Positions 5,300-6,821 of a stretch of DNA of 6,821 nt are shown piece by piece. The notes under the pieces were generated by a model, which saw only the letters and a program-made list of their open reading frames with translations, was not told the origin of the DNA and did no database searches. Within the stretch, counting starts at the first letter, position 1, and every line of letters begins with the position of its first letter. The stretch lies in assembly GCA_024409185.1 (NCBI GenBank), contig JAKSUD010000050.1:1-6821 (forward strand), read 5' to 3'. Source of the DNA: an archaeon (GTDB lineage: Archaea; Methanobacteriota; Methanobacteria; Methanobacteriales; Methanobacteriaceae). Position numbers and translations under genes: made by a program.

Positions 5300-5308
5300 G
5301 GAGATGAT
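5300..5308 (+). promoter_or_regulatory. Shine-Dalgarno that points to an ATT start codon
   Basis: GGAGATGAT is one base from the methanogen consensus GGAGGTGAT. It is followed by TTT and then ATT at 5312, the same geometry as pyrH (GGTGA-ATTT-ATG). No ATG, GTG or TTG in the correct frame lies between it and the ATG at 5363, which is 54 bases away. The ATG inside the motif (5304) opens only a seven-codon frame. Confidence 0.65.
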
Positions 5309-5311
5309 TTT

Positions 5312-6747
5312 ATTAAATTTAAAATAGTAATTTTAACTTTAGCTTTAATTACTCTTTTATGTATGGCTCCTTTAGCTTTTGCTGAAGAGGGGGCTGTTCC
5401 TGATATGTCATCTGGTGGTATGGGTGATGGTGCTGTTCCTGATAAACCTCCAGAAGCTATGAATCAAGGTGGTGAAATGGGTATGGGGTCAAGTGACTCT
5501 ATAGATTTAAAAGCAGTATTACAAGCTATTGGTCAAACTTTAAGTATTAGCGATAAGAATTATAAATCAAGTAATGTGGATGAAAGTTGTGTTTTAGTAA
5601 ATAAGAATGGACAACTTACATTAAGTGGTGTAACTCTTGATAAAACTGTAGATAGTTCAAATACTGAATCTAGTGATTTTTTAGGATTAAATGCAGCTGC
5701 AGTTGTTCAAAGTGGTAAATTAATAATTGATAGTTCTGGATTCTTTATTTTTGGAAGTGATTCAAAAATAACTACTAATGCAAAAGGAGCTAATGCTCTA
5801 TTTGCTACTGGTGAAAATTCTACTATTGAAGCTAAAAATCTTGAAATTACCACTCAAAAAGATTCTTCAAGAGGTTTAGATGCAACTTATGGTGGAACTA
5901 TTAATGCAGATAATGTTAAAATTACAACTCAAGGAGAACATTGTGCAGCAGTAGCTACTGATAGAGGTGAAGGAAAAATTAATGTTAAAAATTCCGAACT
6001 TAATACTAATGGTAAAGGATCTCCTTCTATTTATTCTACTGGTAATATTACTGCAGTAGATTCTTCTGGTAAAGCTACACAATCTTCTGCAGCGGTTATT
6101 GAAGGTAAAAATCTTATTAATTTAACTAATTGTGATTTTAACACTGTTTCTTATGGTCGTGTTGAATCTGGTATTGATGCTGCAGCTGTAATGATTTATC
6201 AAAGTATGTCTGGAGATGCTTCTGTAGGTACTGGTTCATTTATAGCTAAAGATACTAAAATCACTGTTGATTCATCATCAAAAACTTATAAAACTGCTCC
6301 AGTATTCTTTGTAACAAATACTAATGCAGATATTGATCTTACAAATACTGAATTTAGTTATGGAAGTAATATTTTATTAAATGCTTCAGGAAATGATGGA
6401 GAATGGGGAAACTCTGGTTCTAATGGTGGAAATGTAATATTTAATGCTACTGATGAAGATTTAAGTGGTGATATTATTGTTGATTCTATTAGTAGTTTAA
6501 ATTTAAATTTAAAATCTACAACTTTAAATACTAAGATTAATGCAGGTCATAGTGAAGCTGTTATAAAAATTATTTTATCTGAAGATTCTACTTTAAAATT
6601 TACAGGTAATTCTTATATTAGTTCAATCACTGATGAAAAAGCAGATTTCTCAAATATTGAATCAAATGGTTATAATATTTATTATGACTCTAGTTCATGT
6701 CCTAATTTGAATGGTAAAACTGTAGATTTAAATGGTGGAGGAAAATT

Positions 6748-6760
<13 letters not shown>
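5312..6760 (+). CDS. Secreted adhesin-like right-handed beta-helix protein
   Basis: From ATT at 5312 this encodes 482 residues; the first in-frame ATG (5363) gives 465. Residues 1-24 form a classic signal peptide: (M)KFK, a hydrophobic core (IVILTLALITLLCM) and APLAFA with predicted cleavage before EEG. Next come a Gly/Met/Pro-rich low-complexity segment with GAVPD twice (about 26-60) and then repeated rungs of about 21-26 residues (about 128-280) typical of a parallel beta-helix, including GANALFATG, SSAAVIEGKN and VMIYQSMSGDASVGTGSF. The C-terminal part has EWGNSGSNGGNVIFNAT and GDIIVDSISSLNLNLK. These phrases closely resemble beta-helix surface proteins I know from gut Firmicutes, so transfer from bacteria is likely. 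No C-terminal anchor, LPXTG or cell-wall domain is seen, so it is probably released or loosely bound. The ligand is unknown. Starting at 5363 would lose most of the signal peptide. Confidence 0.85.

Positions 6761-6821
<61 letters not shown>

Larger units (their letters stand above)
5010..5311. other. 302-bp T/pyrimidine-rich gap between prf1 and the beta-helix protein gene
   Basis: Up to about 5160 the plus strand is nearly all T with scattered C and A, containing the prf1 terminator, many oligo-T tracts and a 19-bp direct repeat (5112-5130, 5142-5160). From about 5200 the composition changes to a promoter-like segment with a box A candidate (5216-5227) and then the Shine-Dalgarno at 5300-5308. 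No protein or RNA gene is visible. Confidence 0.7.

Noticed and set aside
5304..5327. ATG at 5304 as a start codon or leader peptide
   Set aside because: It opens only seven codons and overlaps the Shine-Dalgarno; more likely part of the ribosome binding site.
5876..6082. 68-codon minus-strand open frame inside the beta-helix gene
   Set aside because: Repetitive Ser/Ile/Asn-rich antisense product of the beta-helix repeats.

Overview
The window is very AT-rich and reads as a chromosome fragment of a methanogenic archaeon of the Methanobacteriales, most likely Methanobrevibacter or Methanosphaera. The evidence is an archaeal class I release factor (aRF1), an archaeal-type 225-residue UMP kinase, a DUF2116 zinc-ribbon membrane protein, GGTGA/GGTGAT ribosome binding sites, archaeal TATA (box A) promoters and oligo-T terminators. 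A secreted beta-helix protein of a type I associate with gut bacteria suggests an animal-gut strain. Genus and host are inference.

Layout. Positions 1-68 are the last codons of a plus-strand membrane protein, followed by a hairpin/oligo-T terminator at 164-196. Four genes then run on the minus strand: a DUF2116 protein (235-435), TatD-type metal-dependent DNase (649-1443), UMP kinase (1587-2264) and a PAP2-like membrane phosphatase (2409 to about 3316). The PAP2 reading frame is broken near its N-terminus by an apparent one-base loss. A 457-bp AT-rich divergent region (3317-3773) separates these from the plus-strand genes. It holds an isolated GGGGTTTCCCC palindrome, two box A candidates, and a hairpin plus T10 terminator that together outline a possible small RNA of about 75 nt. 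The release factor gene prf1 follows (3774-5009) and ends in a hairpin/oligo-T terminator that overlaps its stop codon. After a 302-bp pyrimidine-rich gap comes a secreted beta-helix protein (about 5312-6760). Its signal peptide can only be read if translation starts at an ATT codon placed correctly behind a Shine-Dalgarno. The window closes with 50 consecutive T residues, which looks like an assembly or contig-end artefact.

How the genes relate. The minus-strand genes are ordinary housekeeping functions (UMP to UDP phosphorylation, DNA/nucleotide processing, lipid-phosphate chemistry) and most have their own promoter-like signals, so this does not look like a dedicated operon. prf1 is an essential translation gene. 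The terminal surface protein is the accessory part of the window. I see no defence system, CRISPR array, transposon, tRNA or rRNA. The points most worth checking are the ATT start, the PAP2 frameshift, the candidate small RNA between PAP2 and prf1, the duplicated promoter upstream of the DUF2116 gene, and the repeated use of hairpin plus T-run terminators.
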